Shown piece by piece: positions 45,189 through 54,900 of a DNA stretch of 64,000 nucleotides. Source of the DNA: Rhodobacteraceae bacterium CCMM004 (GTDB lineage: Bacteria > Pseudomonadota > Alphaproteobacteria > Rhodobacterales > Rhodobacteraceae); the NCBI GenBank assembly GCA_004005435.1, contig RZWH01000009.1, positions 1-64,000 of the forward strand. Reading direction: 5' to 3'. A program made the translations under genes and the position numbers. Within the stretch, counting starts at the first letter, position 1; each line of letters begins with the position of its first letter. The notes under the pieces were generated by a model that did no database searches, was not told the DNA's origin, and saw only the letters and a program-made list of their open reading frames with translations.

Positions 45189-46841
45189 ATGACCGACCAT
45201 GAGATCACCGAAGCCGACATCGCGGCCGCCGAGCGGCTGCTCGCCGTGGCCTATACCGCGCAGGAGCGCGCGCAGATGGTCGGCAACCTCCAGGGCCAGA
45301 TCGAATCGGCGGTGGCGCGGCGCCAGGTCGAGCTGCCCAACACGGTGCCGATGACCCTACGCTTCGATCCGCGCCTTCCGGGGTTCGAGATGCCGCGGGC
45401 CGAGGGCGTGACCGGCACCGCGCCGGACGCGCCGCTGCCCGAGGACGACGCCGACATCGCCTTTGCCGGCCTGCCGCACCTGGCCCAGTGGATCGCCTCG
45501 GGCGCGCTGACCAGTCGGCGCCTGACCGAGATCTATCTGGACCGGATCGCGCGGCACAATCCGCAGCTCATGTGCTTCGCCACCGTCACCGCAGAGCTGG
45601 CGCTGGCCGAGGCGGACGCGATGGACGCGTTGACCGCGCAAGGCACGTCGCGCGGCCCGCTCCACGGCATTCCCTACGGGGTCAAGGACTTGTTCGACAC
45701 CGAGGGGATCGTCACCGGCTGGGGGGCGGAGCCCTATCGCGACCGGGTGCCCGATGCCGATGCGCGCATCGTCACCATGCTGCGCGAGGCGGGCGCGGTT
45801 CTGCTGGGCAAGACGACAGTGGGCGCGCTGGCCTACAACGACATCTGGTATGGCGGGGTGACGCGAAACCCGTTCAATACCAAAGAGGGGTCGTCGGGGT
45901 CGAGCGCGGGATCGGCCTCGGCCACGGCGGCGGGGCTCTGCGCCTTCGCCATCGGGACCGAGACCTTGGGCTCGATCACCTCGCCGTCGCAGCGCTGCGG
46001 CACAACCGGGCTGCGCCCCACCTTCGGGCGGGTCAGCCGGGCCGGGGGCATGGCGCTCTGCTGGTCGTTGGACAAGGTGGGGCCGATCTGCCGCGGGGTC
46101 GAGGACACCGCGCTGGTTCTCGACGCGATCAACGGCGGCGACCCGGCGGACCGCGGCTCGATCGACGCGCCCTTCGCCTTCGACGCGGGCAGGGGGATCG
46201 AGGGGCTGAAGCTGGGATACCTGCCCGAGGCCTTCGGCGAGGGGGCCACCGACGTCGATCATGCCGCGCTGGACGCGGCCAAGGCGCTGGGCATCGAGGT
46301 GGTCGAGGTATCCTTGCCCGACCTGCCCTACGGTGCGCTGATGAACGTGCTCTATGCCGAGGCGGCGGCGGCGTTCGAGCACCTGACCCTCACCGACGCC
46401 GACGACACGCTGACCTGGCAGGACGAGGGCGCCTGGCCGAATACGTTTCGCAAGGCGCGGTTTCTCTCCGCGGTCGACCACGTCCAACTCGACCGCCTGC
46501 GATATTTGGTGATGCAGGCGCTGGACGGGATGTTCAGGGAGGTCGACGCGGTAATTGGGCCGTTCATGACCGGGCCGATGCTGATCGCGTCGAACTTCAC
46601 CGGCCATCCTTGTCTGCACCTGCGGGCGGGGTTCGAGAACGTGGGTACCCGCAGCCCCGCGTCCCTGGGCGCGGGCAAGCTGACCACAGGCGAGGCGGCG
46701 CAGACGGGTGAGAAGCATCGCGTGCCTCAGGGCATCTCCGTCTGGGGGCGTCTGTTCGACGAGGGCACGATCCTGAACCTCGGGCTGGCCCTGGAGGCCA
46801 GCCTCGGTGTCGCGGACGAGCGGCCGCGCCTGGGCGATTGA
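45189..46841 (+). CDS. Amidase-signature hydrolase
   Basis: The 550-residue protein has the Ser-cisSer-Lys triad of amidase-signature enzymes: K166 (PYGVKDLFDT), S238 (GSSGSSAGSA) and S262 (TLGSITSPS), with the usual 24-residue spacing between the serines. It hydrolyses an amide, probably one delivered by the adjacent transporters. The start is set at 45189 (GGGGA upstream); an in-frame ATG at 45162 is an alternative. A 142-base gap separates it from the DUF1028 gene. Confidence 0.85.
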   Translation: MTDHEITEADIAAAERLLAVAYTAQERAQMVGNLQGQIESAVARRQVELPNTVPMTLRFDPRLPGFEMPRAEGVTGTAPDAPLPEDDADIAFAGLPHLAQWIASGALTSRRLTEIYLDRIARHNPQLMCFATVTAELALAEADAMDALTAQGTSRGPLHGIPYGVKDLFDTEGIVTGWGAEPYRDRVPDADARIVTMLREAGAVLLGKTTVGALAYNDIWYGGVTRNPFNTKEGSSGSSAGSASATAAGLCAFAIGTETLGSITSPSQRCGTTGLRPTFGRVSRAGGMALCWSLDKVGPICRGVEDTALVLDAINGGDPADRGSIDAPFAFDAGRGIEGLKLGYLPEAFGEGATDVDHAALDAAKALGIEVVEVSLPDLPYGALMNVLYAEAAAAFEHLTLTDADDTLTWQDEGAWPNTFRKARFLSAVDHVQLDRLRYLVMQALDGMFREVDAVIGPFMTGPMLIASNFTGHPCLHLRAGFENVGTRSPASLGAGKLTTGEAAQTGEKHRVPQGISVWGRLFDEGTILNLGLALEASLGVADERPRLGD

Positions 46842-46926
46842 GCGACAGAACCGGCCGACCAAGGCCGGCCGAGACCTGACGAGCGGGCACCGACACCTGC
46901 TAAACTTGCAACAAGGAGACTGAACG

Positions 46927-48471
46927 ATGAGACGCAGGGAGTTCCTGACGACCACATCCGCCCTGATGGGCGGCACCTTGCTCTATGGCGTGACCGGCCC
47001 CGCCCTTGCACAAGCCGAGCCCGTCCGCGGCGGCACGCTGATCTGGGGGCATTCGGAGACGACCCAGAACCTGGACATGCATCAGACCGGCACCGCCTCG
47101 ACGGGCCGCGTCCTGCAAAACGTGCACGACTCCATTGTCACGGTGGACAAGGACCTGAATGTCATCCCCAACCTCGCCGAGAGCTTCGAGCAGAGCGAGG
47201 ATGGGCTGACCTACACCTTCCGGCTGCGCTCGGACGTCATGTTCCACAACGGCGAGAAGATGACATCGGCGGATGTGAAGTACTCCTTTGAGCGCTGCGC
47301 CAACCCCGACACGGGGGCTGTGAACTTTGAGGTGTTCAACGCGGTCGAGAGCATCGAGACGCCCGACGACCTGACCGTGATCGTCACGCTGGGCGAGGTC
47401 AACGCGCCGTTCCTGTCGCGCCTGGCCGAGAACGGTGCGGGCGTCGTGATGCCCGAGGGATCGGGCGAGGAGCAGGGCAATGCGCCCGTCGGCTGCGGTC
47501 CTTTCCGCTTCGTCCGCCGCGAGTTCGGCAACGAGGTCGAGTTGGAGCGCTTCGACGACTACTGGGGCGGCCCCGCGTATCTGGACAAGGTCATCGCGCG
47601 CGAGATCACCGAACCCACCGTGCGCCTGACCGGCCTGCGGACGGGCGAGTTGCACATGATCAACGACATCCCCGCCGACCGCATCGCCGAGATCGAGGCG
47701 GACGGCGATCTCCAGGTTGTGTCGTGGTTCCCGCTGAACTGGGACTTCGTGAACTTCAACCACGACTTCGAGCCGTTCCAGAACCCGAAGGTGCGCGAGG
47801 CCTTCGACTACATGATCGACAAGGAGGTGCTGCTGGAGGGGGCGCTCTGGGGCCAGGGTGCGACCACGGCGTCGCCCAGCTATCCCACCTCGGCCTCCTA
47901 CAAGGAAGAGCTGGGGCAGCGGCCGCAGGACTTCGAGAAGGCCAAGGCGCTGCTGGCCGAGGCGGGCTATGGGCCGAACGAACTGTCCGTGGTGTTCAAG
48001 GTCACGACCAACTATCCCTACCACGTGGAATCCGCCCAGATCATGCTGGAGTGGTTCCGCATGGCCGGTGTCGACGCCTCCATCGAACAGCTGACGTGGT
48101 CGGATTGGTTGAGCCAGGTCTGGGTCGACAAGGACTTCCAGATCTCGATGATGAACTTCTTCACCCTGTGGGAGCCCGATTTCCTCTACTACTCCCTGTG
48201 GAACACCGAAGGCGCCTTTAACTACCGCAAGATCTCGAATGCGCAGATCGACGAGTTGACCGCCAAGGCGCGCGTCACCGTCGATCCCGCCGAGCGCGCG
48301 GCGATCTACAAGGACGTGCAGCAGGTCATCCACGACGAGACGCTGGACGTGATCCTGTGGTTCCGCAACGGCACCATCGGCGCGCAGCCCTCGGTCCAGG
48401 GGCTCGATACCATCGTGCACCCCAACGGATCGAACCTGCAGTTCCACAAGGTGTGGCTGGCCGAGAGCTGA
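46927..48471 (+). CDS. ABC transporter peptide-type substrate-binding protein 2
   Basis: The 514-residue SBP family 5 protein begins MRRREFLTTTSALMGGTLLY, a Tat-type signal with RRREF, so it may be exported folded, unlike binding protein 1 with its Sec signal. Family blocks GGTLIWGHSETTQNLD, LAESFEQSEDGLTYTFRLR and MFHNGEKMTSADVKYSFER are clear. AAGGAGA precedes the ATG. It serves the second transporter encoded next. Confidence 0.9.
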   Translation: MRRREFLTTTSALMGGTLLYGVTGPALAQAEPVRGGTLIWGHSETTQNLDMHQTGTASTGRVLQNVHDSIVTVDKDLNVIPNLAESFEQSEDGLTYTFRLRSDVMFHNGEKMTSADVKYSFERCANPDTGAVNFEVFNAVESIETPDDLTVIVTLGEVNAPFLSRLAENGAGVVMPEGSGEEQGNAPVGCGPFRFVRREFGNEVELERFDDYWGGPAYLDKVIAREITEPTVRLTGLRTGELHMINDIPADRIAEIEADGDLQVVSWFPLNWDFVNFNHDFEPFQNPKVREAFDYMIDKEVLLEGALWGQGATTASPSYPTSASYKEELGQRPQDFEKAKALLAEAGYGPNELSVVFKVTTNYPYHVESAQIMLEWFRMAGVDASIEQLTWSDWLSQVWVDKDFQISMMNFFTLWEPDFLYYSLWNTEGAFNYRKISNAQIDELTAKARVTVDPAERAAIYKDVQQVIHDETLDVILWFRNGTIGAQPSVQGLDTIVHPNGSNLQFHKVWLAES

Positions 48472-48486
48472 GGTCCCGCCGACCGG

Positions 48487-48511
48487 CCGGGGCGCAGCGA
48501 CGGCGCCCCGG
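48487..48511 (+). promoter_or_regulatory. Stem-loop after binding-protein gene 2
   Basis: CCGGGGCGC and GCGCCCCGG form a 9-bp stem with a 7-base loop, placed like the one after binding-protein gene 1. Confidence 0.55.
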
Positions 48512-48543
48512 TTCACCGACCTGCTGACAGGGGCATCCCGCGC

Positions 48544-49485
48544 GTGAGCTACCTTCTGAACCGCCTCTTTTCTATGGTGCTGACGCTGTTCCTGATCTCG
48601 GCGATCACGTTCGCGGTGACCAACATCCTGCCCGGCGACGTGGCGATGATGATCATGGGAACCCAGTCCAACCCCGAGGCGCTGGCGGGCCTGCGGGAGA
48701 GTCTGGGGCTGAACGACCCGCTCCTTGTGCAATACGGGCGCTGGATCGGCGGGATGCTGACCGGCGATTGGGGCACGTCCCTGGTGTTCAAGGAACCCAT
48801 CGCGCCGCTTCTGCTGCAAAAGATGACGGCGAGCGGCCTGCTGGTGCTGTTCTCCATGACCATCGCACTCACCTGTGCGATCCCGCTGGGGGTCTGGGCG
48901 GCGGTGCATGCCAACCGGTGGCAGGACACCGCGGCAAGCTCGACCGCGATGCTGGGGGTGAGCCTGCCCGATTTCTTCTGGGGCATCATGCTGATCCTGC
49001 TGTTCGCGCGGGGGCTCGGCTGGCTGCCTTCGTCGGGGTTCGTCGATCCGGCGGACGACTTCGGCGGCGCGGTGCGCCACGCGCTTCTGCCGTCGCTGGC
49101 GCTGGGCCTCGGCCTGATGGCGCATCTGACGCGGATGACACGGGCGACGATGACCGGCATCCTGAATCAGGAGTTCATCCGCGTGGCCCGCGCCAAGGGC
49201 CTGAACGAAAGCACCGTGGTCTGGCGCTATGGCCTGGCCAACGCCGTCGGGCCGGTGATGACCGTCGCCGGGTTGCAGATCGGCTATCTCTTCGGCTCGA
49301 TCATCGTGATCGAGAGCCTGTTCAACTACACCGGCATGGGGTGGCTGACCTATCAGGCGCTGCTGAACCGCGACATTCCCCTGATCCAGGCCAGTGTCTT
49401 TGTCATCGCGGCGGTGGTGATGCTGTCGAACCTCATCGTCGATCTGCTCTACGCGGTGGTCGACCCGCGGATCCGCCTGTCATGA
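48544..49485 (+). CDS. ABC transporter permease 2B (DppB-like)
   Basis: The 313-residue permease starts at GTG 48544 (MSYLLNRLFSMVLTLFLISA). It has six hydrophobic segments and the EAA loop FIRVARAKGLNESTVVWRYG. It overlaps permease 2C by ATGA. Confidence 0.9.
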   Translation: MSYLLNRLFSMVLTLFLISAITFAVTNILPGDVAMMIMGTQSNPEALAGLRESLGLNDPLLVQYGRWIGGMLTGDWGTSLVFKEPIAPLLLQKMTASGLLVLFSMTIALTCAIPLGVWAAVHANRWQDTAASSTAMLGVSLPDFFWGIMLILLFARGLGWLPSSGFVDPADDFGGAVRHALLPSLALGLGLMAHLTRMTRATMTGILNQEFIRVARAKGLNESTVVWRYGLANAVGPVMTVAGLQIGYLFGSIIVIESLFNYTGMGWLTYQALLNRDIPLIQASVFVIAAVVMLSNLIVDLLYAVVDPRIRLS

Positions 49486-50315
49486 AGGTGCCCGCCGCGT
49501 TTCGCAGCGCCAAGGGGATCGTCGGCGCGCTGGTCGTCCTGACCGTGCTGGCCGTGGCGATCCTGGCGCCGCTCCTGATCCCCGCCGACTGGGCCACCCG
49601 GATGGACATGCGCGCGCGGTTGGCGCCGCCGTCCTGGGCGCATCCTCTGGGCACCGATCAGTTGGGCCGCGACCTGCTGTTCCGGGTGCTGCTGGGTGCG
49701 CAGACCTCGATCTTCATCGCGGTGGCGGCGGTGATGATGTCCATCGTCATCGGCCTGCCGCTGGGGCTCATCTCGGGCTATGTCGGGCGGACCACCGACA
49801 ACGTGCTGATGCGGCTGGTGGACACGCTGCTCAGCTTTCCCGCGCTGCTCCTGGCGTTGACGATCTCGGCGGTCCTGGGGCCGAACCTGCAAAACACGAT
49901 CATCGCCATCGGCATCGCATTTACCCCGTTTCTGGCGCGGATCATCCGGGGCGAGGCCCTGCGCGTCGCGCAGATGCCCTATGTTGAGGCCGCCCGCACC
50001 GCCGGGAACTCGGACTGGCGGCTGATCACGCTCCACGTCCTGCCCAATATCATGCCGGCGGTGATCGTGCAGGCCACGATCAGCCTGGCCTTTGCCATCC
50101 TGGCCGAGGCGGGGCTGAGCTTTCTCGGGCTCGGCACCCAACCGCCGGACGCGTCCTGGGGGCTGATGATCCAGGCGTCGCGCGACTATCTCGACCGCGC
50201 GCCGTGGACTGCGCTGGTGCCCGGCGCGGCCGTCGCAATGACGGTGCTGGGGCTCAACATGTTCGGCGACGCGCTGCGCGACGCGCTCGATCCGCGCGCA
50301 CGGGGAGAGGCGTGA
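49482..50315 (+). CDS. ABC transporter permease 2C (DppC-like)
   Basis: The 277-residue permease has the DppC block WAHPLGTDQLGRDLLFRVLL, the EAA loop YVEAARTAGNSDWRLITLHV and the family end GDALRDALDPR. Its stop overlaps the next start as TGATG. Confidence 0.9.
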   Translation: MKVPAAFRSAKGIVGALVVLTVLAVAILAPLLIPADWATRMDMRARLAPPSWAHPLGTDQLGRDLLFRVLLGAQTSIFIAVAAVMMSIVIGLPLGLISGYVGRTTDNVLMRLVDTLLSFPALLLALTISAVLGPNLQNTIIAIGIAFTPFLARIIRGEALRVAQMPYVEAARTAGNSDWRLITLHVLPNIMPAVIVQATISLAFAILAEAGLSFLGLGTQPPDASWGLMIQASRDYLDRAPWTALVPGAAVAMTVLGLNMFGDALRDALDPRARGEA

Positions 50316-52156
50316 TGGCCACGGACCAGACGCCCCTCGTCAGCATCGACAAGCTGCGTGTCGAGTTCCGGGGCGAGGACGGCCCCATCGTCGGCGTCGA
50401 GGACGTGAGCTTTACCATCGCGCCCGGCGAAACCGTGTGCGTCGTGGGCGAGAGTGGGTCGGGCAAATCCGTCACTTCGCTGTCGCTGATGCGGCTGGTC
50501 GAGTTCGGCGGCGGCAAGATCACGGGCGGGCGCCTGAGCTTTTCCCTGAACGGCAAGCAAATCGATCTGGCGCAGACCGGGTCCGAGACGATGCAGGCGA
50601 TCCGCGGCGACGAGATCGGCATGATCTTTCAAGAGCCGATGACCTCGCTCAACCCCGTCTTCACGGTCGAGCGGCAGATGACCGACGGCCTGCGCGTCCA
50701 CCGCGGCATGTCGCGCAGCCAGGCGCGCGAGCGGGCGCTAGAGCTGCTGCGGCAGGTCCGCATCCCCGAGCCTGAGCGGCGGCTGGGGCAATACCCCCAC
50801 GAGCTGTCGGGCGGGATGCGCCAGCGGGTGATGATCGCGATGGCCATGGCCTGCGAGCCGCGGCTCTTGATCGCGGACGAGCCGACCACGGCGCTCGACG
50901 TGACGATCCAGGCCGAGATCCTGGCGCTGATCGACCGGCTGAAGCGGGACACCGGCATGGCGGTCCTCTTCATCACCCACGACATGGCCGTCGTGGCGCA
51001 GATGGCCGACCGGGTGGTGGTGATGTATCGCGGCAGGCTGGTCGAGGAGGGGCCGGTCGAGCGCATCTTTGCCGCGCCGCAGGAGGCGTATACCCGCAAG
51101 CTTCTGGCGGCGGTGCCGCGTCTGGGCGAGATGCGCGGCAAGCCCGCACCCGAGCCCATGCGCCTGGTGGGCGAAGAGCCGGCGCGCGCCGCGCCGCCAC
51201 CGGCCGATGCGGTGCCCGATCCGCTGTTGCAGGTCAGCAACCTGACCACCCGCTATCCGGTCAAGGGCGGCCTCTTTCGCCGCACCGTGGCCAACGTGCA
51301 CGCGGTCGAGGACGTCAGCTTCGAGATCGGGCGCGGTCAGACCCTGGCTCTCGTCGGCGAGTCCGGCTGCGGGAAGTCGAGCTGCGGGCGCTCGATCCTG
51401 CGGCTCTCCGAGCCCACGTCGGGGGAAATCCTGCTCGACCGCACCGACATCCGGGCGCTCAGCGCGCGCGATCTGCGGCGGCGGGCCTGGCGCGACATGC
51501 AGATGGTGTTTCAAGACCCCTTTGCCTCGCTCAACCCCTATATGCGGCTGCGCGATCAGGTGGCCGAGCCGATCCGCAACTACCGCATCGAGACCGGCGG
51601 TGGGGTCGAGGACCGGGTGGCGGACCTCTTCGACCGGGTCGAGCTGCCGCGCGCGTTCATGTCCCGCTTTCCCCACGAGTTGTCCGGCGGGCAGAGGCAG
51701 AGGGTCGCCATCGCCCGGGCCCTCGCCGTCAATCCCAAGCTGATCATCGCCGACGAGGCGGTGAGCGCGCTCGACGTGTCGGTGCAGGCTCAGGTGCTGA
51801 ACCTGATGATGGAGTTGCAGGCCGAGCTGGGGGTTTCCTACCTCTTCATCAGTCACGACATGGCAGTGGTCGAACGGGTCGCACACCGCGTGGGCGTGAT
51901 GTATCTGGGCCGCCTGGTCGAGATCGGCACCCGCCAGCAGGTGTTCGAAAACCCGCAGCACAGCTATACCAAGTCGCTGTTGTCCGCGGTGCCGGTCGCC
52001 GATCCGACACAGCGCACGATCCGGGAGGACCTGAAGTTCCGCCCGATCCCATCGCCCGTGTTCCCGCTGGACCATACGCCCGCTCCGTCGGTCTACGACG
52101 CGATCGCGCCGGGGCACCGGGTGCTGCGCGGCGATGCGGGCCTGGGGGCCGACTGA
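50315..52156 (+). CDS. Fused double ABC ATPase (GsiA-like)
   Basis: The 613-residue protein fuses two complete peptide-type ATPase domains. The first has Walker [27 protein letters not shown] and [12 protein letters not shown]. The second has [26 protein letters not shown] and LIIADEAVSALD, where Ala replaces the usual Pro after the Walker B Glu. This matches GsiA of glutathione importers in architecture, in contrast to the two separate ATPases of the first transporter in this operon. It ends the rightward run, 18 bases before the convergent Usp gene. Confidence 0.9.
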   Translation: MATDQTPLVSIDKLRVEFRGEDGPIVGVEDVSFTIAPGETVCVVGESGSGKSVTSLSLMRLVEFGGGKITGGRLSFSLNGKQIDLAQTGSETMQAIRGDEIGMIFQEPMTSLNPVFTVERQMTDGLRVHRGMSRSQARERALELLRQVRIPEPERRLGQYPHELSGGMRQRVMIAMAMACEPRLLIADEPTTALDVTIQAEILALIDRLKRDTGMAVLFITHDMAVVAQMADRVVVMYRGRLVEEGPVERIFAAPQEAYTRKLLAAVPRLGEMRGKPAPEPMRLVGEEPARAAPPPADAVPDPLLQVSNLTTRYPVKGGLFRRTVANVHAVEDVSFEIGRGQTLALVGESGCGKSSCGRSILRLSEPTSGEILLDRTDIRALSARDLRRRAWRDMQMVFQDPFASLNPYMRLRDQVAEPIRNYRIETGGGVEDRVADLFDRVELPRAFMSRFPHELSGGQRQRVAIARALAVNPKLIIADEAVSALDVSVQAQVLNLMMELQAELGVSYLFISHDMAVVERVAHRVGVMYLGRLVEIGTRQQVFENPQHSYTKSLLSAVPVADPTQRTIREDLKFRPIPSPVFPLDHTPAPSVYDAIAPGHRVLRGDAGLGAD

Positions 52157-52174
52157 TCCGCGGGCGGGTCCCGG

Positions 52175-53155
52175 TCAGTCCTGGAGGAGGGGACTGACGA
52201 AGCCCTCGGGCTTGACCGCCAATACGGGGCAGTCCAGGCGGTTGATGATGTTCTCGGCGGTGTTGCCGATGAACACGCCGCTCAGGCCGGTGCGGGCCAC
52301 CGTCCCCATGACGACCACATCCGCGGCCGTCCGGCGGCTCTGGGCGTGGATAACCGTCTCGGGCGTGCCGCGGGCCAGGCACGGGACGATCCGGGGCGAC
52401 GGGCCGACCTCTTTCCTCACCTGCGCGACAAAGCGGTCCATGGCATCGTGCCGCGCGTCGAGGATCTCGTTCACGTAGCGGTCGGCGGACATGCGCGCGT
52501 CCCGACCGCCGGCAAAGGCCCAGACCATGCCCTCGCCCATCGCCTCCCACGCGTGGAGGACCGTGACCTCGGCCTCGGGCGCGCGGGCGATCATGCAGGC
52601 GGCGTCGAGCACCCTGCGGTTCAGGTCCGCCAGCGTCTCGGGCTCGTCGGCATCCCAGAGATCCAGATCGACCGCGGCCAGCACGTGCCGCGGCACCGTC
52701 GCCGCCTCCGGCGTCAACAGCCAGACGGGGCAGGGGCACTTGCGCAACAGATGCTGGTCGGTGCTGGCAAAGAGAAAGCGGTTGAGCCCGGCCAGGCGTT
52801 CGGCCGTCTTGACCAGGACGTCGCAACCCGACGCCGCCGCGTGGCCCACCAGCTCAAAGAATGCCTTGCCGACCAGCACCTCGAACCTTGGCGGCCGGTC
52901 GGGCAGGATCTCGGCCAGGCGCGCGCCCACCTCCCGGCGCGTGTGCGCAACCGCCGCGTCGATCAGCCTCTGGGGATCCTCCCCCGACAGGCGCGACAGG
53001 ATCGCCAGGTCGTGGGGAGGCTCGACGCAGGCCACGACCTCCAGCTCGGCATCGTGGGCTTCGGCCAGGGCGCGCGCGGTGACGAGCGCGGTCTGCGCCC
53101 GGCCGGTGTCGGCGACGGCCAGGACCTTGCTCGGCCTGTCGATCCGCGCGCTCAT
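52175..53155 (-). CDS. Tandem-domain universal stress protein
   Basis: The 326-residue cytoplasmic protein has two Usp domains. The second ends with the nucleotide-binding motif GTVARTGLSGVFIGNTAENI (G-2x-G-9x-G(S/N) type) and LDCPVLAVKP. The first is more divergent (CPCPVWLLTP). The start overlaps the antiporter stop as ATGA, so the two are probably coupled. It likely responds to stress such as low oxygen. Confidence 0.85.
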   Translation of the reverse strand: MSARIDRPSKVLAVADTGRAQTALVTARALAEAHDAELEVVACVEPPHDLAILSRLSGEDPQRLIDAAVAHTRREVGARLAEILPDRPPRFEVLVGKAFFELVGHAAASGCDVLVKTAERLAGLNRFLFASTDQHLLRKCPCPVWLLTPEAATVPRHVLAAVDLDLWDADEPETLADLNRRVLDAACMIARAPEAEVTVLHAWEAMGEGMVWAFAGGRDARMSADRYVNEILDARHDAMDRFVAQVRKEVGPSPRIVPCLARGTPETVIHAQSRRTAADVVVMGTVARTGLSGVFIGNTAENIINRLDCPVLAVKPEGFVSPLLQD

Positions 53156-54876
53156 GCCGGCAGCTCCTTCTGCCCATCGGGGTCTTCGATGACATGGTCC
53201 GGCGCCTCGGCCTCGCCCGCGATCATCCGGGCCGCGGCAAAAGCGGCGTCGCGATAGGGCATGAGGACCAGATCCGCGCGCTGGGCCGTCAGCGCCGCCG
53301 CGGTCGCCTCGCGGTGCGCGGCCGCGGCGATCCGGCCGCCATAGCCCAGGTCGCGCGCGGCCCTGAGCAGCGCGTGGCGCGGATCGTCGTGGGTCAGGCC
53401 GGTGTCGTGTTCCGGCACCGCCATGACCAGCCATTCGGCGCGGGCCAGCGGGAGATGCGCCAGAAATTCGGGATCGGTGGCGTCGCCGAAGACCACATCG
53501 AACCCCTGTGCCCGGGCATGGCGCACCGCCTCGGGGCTGAAATCGACGCCCAGAATGCGCTTGCCCTCGTCGCGCAGCGCGGCGGCGATGCCCAGCCCAT
53601 AGCGCCCCAGCCCGAACAGGATCACGTCGTGGCCGCGGGCGGGGGCGATCCGATCCTCGGCGCGGGCCGTGGACCCGCGGCGCTCGAACACGCCCAGGAC
53701 CGGTTCGAACACGCGGTAGAGCTGGTGGGAATAGGTGATCATGTAGGTCGAGGCCGCGATGGTCACCAGGCCCACCAGCGTCACAAGCCCCAGGGCCTCG
53801 TCCGCCACGTGCCCGATCGACACGCCCATCGCCATGAAGATCAACGAGAACTCGCTGATCTGTGCGACCGTCAGCCCGGCGAGGAAGCCCGTGCGCTTGC
53901 GATACCCCATGGCACCCATGATCGCGAGGACGATGAGCGGGTTGCCGATCAGCACGAAGAGCGACAGCACGATGGCGGGTCCGACGCTCGCCCCCAGGAC
54001 CGACAGGTCGAGAGAGGCCCCGAGCGCGATGAAGAAGAACAGAAGGAGGAAGTCGCGGAGCGAGGCGAGCCGGGCCGCGATGGCCTCGCGGAACGGGGTC
54101 GAGGCCAGCGACACCCCAGCGAGCAGCCCACCCAGCTCCTTGCCGAAGCCCAGGTAGTGACCGACCGCGGCCAACAGGGCGGCCCACCCGATGGCGAAGG
54201 AGACCAGGAGTTCCGGCGCCCGCGACAACCGCTCGACCAGCGGATCGGCGACGTAGCGGATGAACACCACCACGAAGGCCAGCATCGCCAGCCCGTAGCC
54301 CAGCACCCGCAGCACATCGGCGACCGCCCCGTCGCCTTCGGCCGCGCCGCCCACGCCGATGGCCGACAGCGCGATCATCGCGACGACGACGACCACGTCC
54401 TGGACGATCAGGAACCCCAGGGCGATCCGCCCGTGCAGCGCGTCGATCTCGCGTTTGTCGGACAACAGCTTCACGATGATGATCGTGGACGAGAAGGTCA
54501 GCGCGATGGCGACGTAGAGTGCGGTGAGTGGGTCCAGCCCCATCCCCACCGCGATGAGATAGCCAAAGACGGTTGTGAACAGCACCTGGCCCAGCCCGGT
54601 GACGAGGGCCACCGGCCCCAGCGTCCGCACGAGGTTGAAGTCGAGCTTCAGACCCACGAGAAACAGCAAGAGCGCGATGCCCAGTTCTGCCAGGAGGTCG
54701 ATCTGCTCGTCCGACTGGGCGATGTCCAGAACCGAGGGTCCCGCGAGGATCCCCACCGCGATGAAGCTGACGATCAGGGGCTGGCGCAGCAGAAGGCCGA
54801 CGAAACCGACCCCCGCCGCCAGCACCAGGAGCGCCGCGATCTCGTAGAAGATATAGCCCTCGATGGCCTCGGTCAT
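53152..54876 (-). CDS. Kef-type cation/H+ antiporter with RCK domain
   Basis: The 574-residue protein has a CPA2-type membrane domain with about 12 helices (GLLLRQPLIVSFIAVGILAG, LIVQDVVVVVAMIAL) followed by a cytoplasmic RCK/TrkA-N domain with nucleotide-binding fold VILFGLGRYGLGIAAALRDE. It should exchange K+ or Na+ for protons under redox or ligand control. It lies between the alcohol dehydrogenase and Usp genes. Confidence 0.85.
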   Translation of the reverse strand: MTEAIEGYIFYEIAALLVLAAGVGFVGLLLRQPLIVSFIAVGILAGPSVLDIAQSDEQIDLLAELGIALLLFLVGLKLDFNLVRTLGPVALVTGLGQVLFTTVFGYLIAVGMGLDPLTALYVAIALTFSSTIIIVKLLSDKREIDALHGRIALGFLIVQDVVVVVAMIALSAIGVGGAAEGDGAVADVLRVLGYGLAMLAFVVVFIRYVADPLVERLSRAPELLVSFAIGWAALLAAVGHYLGFGKELGGLLAGVSLASTPFREAIAARLASLRDFLLLFFFIALGASLDLSVLGASVGPAIVLSLFVLIGNPLIVLAIMGAMGYRKRTGFLAGLTVAQISEFSLIFMAMGVSIGHVADEALGLVTLVGLVTIAASTYMITYSHQLYRVFEPVLGVFERRGSTARAEDRIAPARGHDVILFGLGRYGLGIAAALRDEGKRILGVDFSPEAVRHARAQGFDVVFGDATDPEFLAHLPLARAEWLVMAVPEHDTGLTHDDPRHALLRAARDLGYGGRIAAAAHREATAAALTAQRADLVLMPYRDAAFAAARMIAGEAEAPDHVIEDPDGQKELPA

Positions 54877-54900
54877 GGGTTCTGCCTTCTCTCCGCGCCC

